DNA of 15,320 nt. It comes from CAZDHT01 sp964505325 (GTDB lineage Bacteria; Planctomycetota; PUPC01). Both the position numbers and the translations under genes were made by a program. The stretch spans positions 1 through 15,320 of the forward strand of contig CAZDHT010000109.1 of NCBI GenBank assembly GCA_964505325.1. The letters run 5' to 3'. The notes below the pieces were generated by a model. The model had not been told where the DNA came from. It searched no databases and was given only the letters and a program-made list of their open reading frames with translations. Positions within the stretch are counted from its first letter, which is position 1, and each line of letters begins with the position of its first letter. Shown piece by piece: positions 15,290-15,320 of this stretch.

Positions 15290-15320
15290 AGTGATCAGCA
15301 ACTATCGAAAGCGTCCGGAA

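Overview
The window looks like a high-GC chromosomal segment from a planctomycete-type bacterium (Planctomycetota), probably an environmental lineage. This comes from protein architecture, not a database search. The clues are an exported PQQ-type propeller protein whose mature end begins with the DWPTYQHDAARSG signature and which carries a methyltransferase-like domain, a FecR/VIT/VWA/TPR giant protein encoded next to an ECF sigma factor, and intergenic DNA full of CACAGAG-type and palindromic repeats. No tRNA, rRNA or CRISPR array was seen.

Layout. Positions 1-884 have no convincing gene. They hold hairpins, a 28-bp perfect palindrome and an inverted pair of CACAGAG-type repeats. Two plus-strand genes follow with a 4-nt gap: a secreted serine esterase/peptidase-like alpha/beta hydrolase (885-3257) and a 1449-residue secreted multidomain protein (3262-7611) with a propeller, a methyltransferase-like domain, two CBM9-like domains and a malectin-like end. 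A 12-bp stem-loop at 7615-7654 separates this pair from a convergent minus-strand operon.

The minus-strand operon is read from 14434 down to 7668. It encodes an ECF sigma factor (best start TTG at 14434) and, coupled by TGATG, a 2047-residue single-pass membrane protein. That protein has an anti-sigma-like cytosolic segment, a FecR domain, a VIT domain, a VWA domain with a complete MIDAS, a long unassigned region and C-terminal TPRs. This pair is the most interesting unit in the window: it looks like a cell-envelope signalling system in which a very large extracytoplasmic sensor may control its own sigma factor. The convergent hydrolase/propeller pair is a possible but unproven target.

The right end (14549-15320) is mobile-element debris. 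It holds a short protein-like remnant, short tandem repeats, and a frameshifted copy (14863-15289) of what I believe is a multicopy conserved hypothetical family. One extra G in a GGG run at 15072-15074 breaks its frame. Its tail meets a 16-nt sequence that also occurs at the left end of the window.
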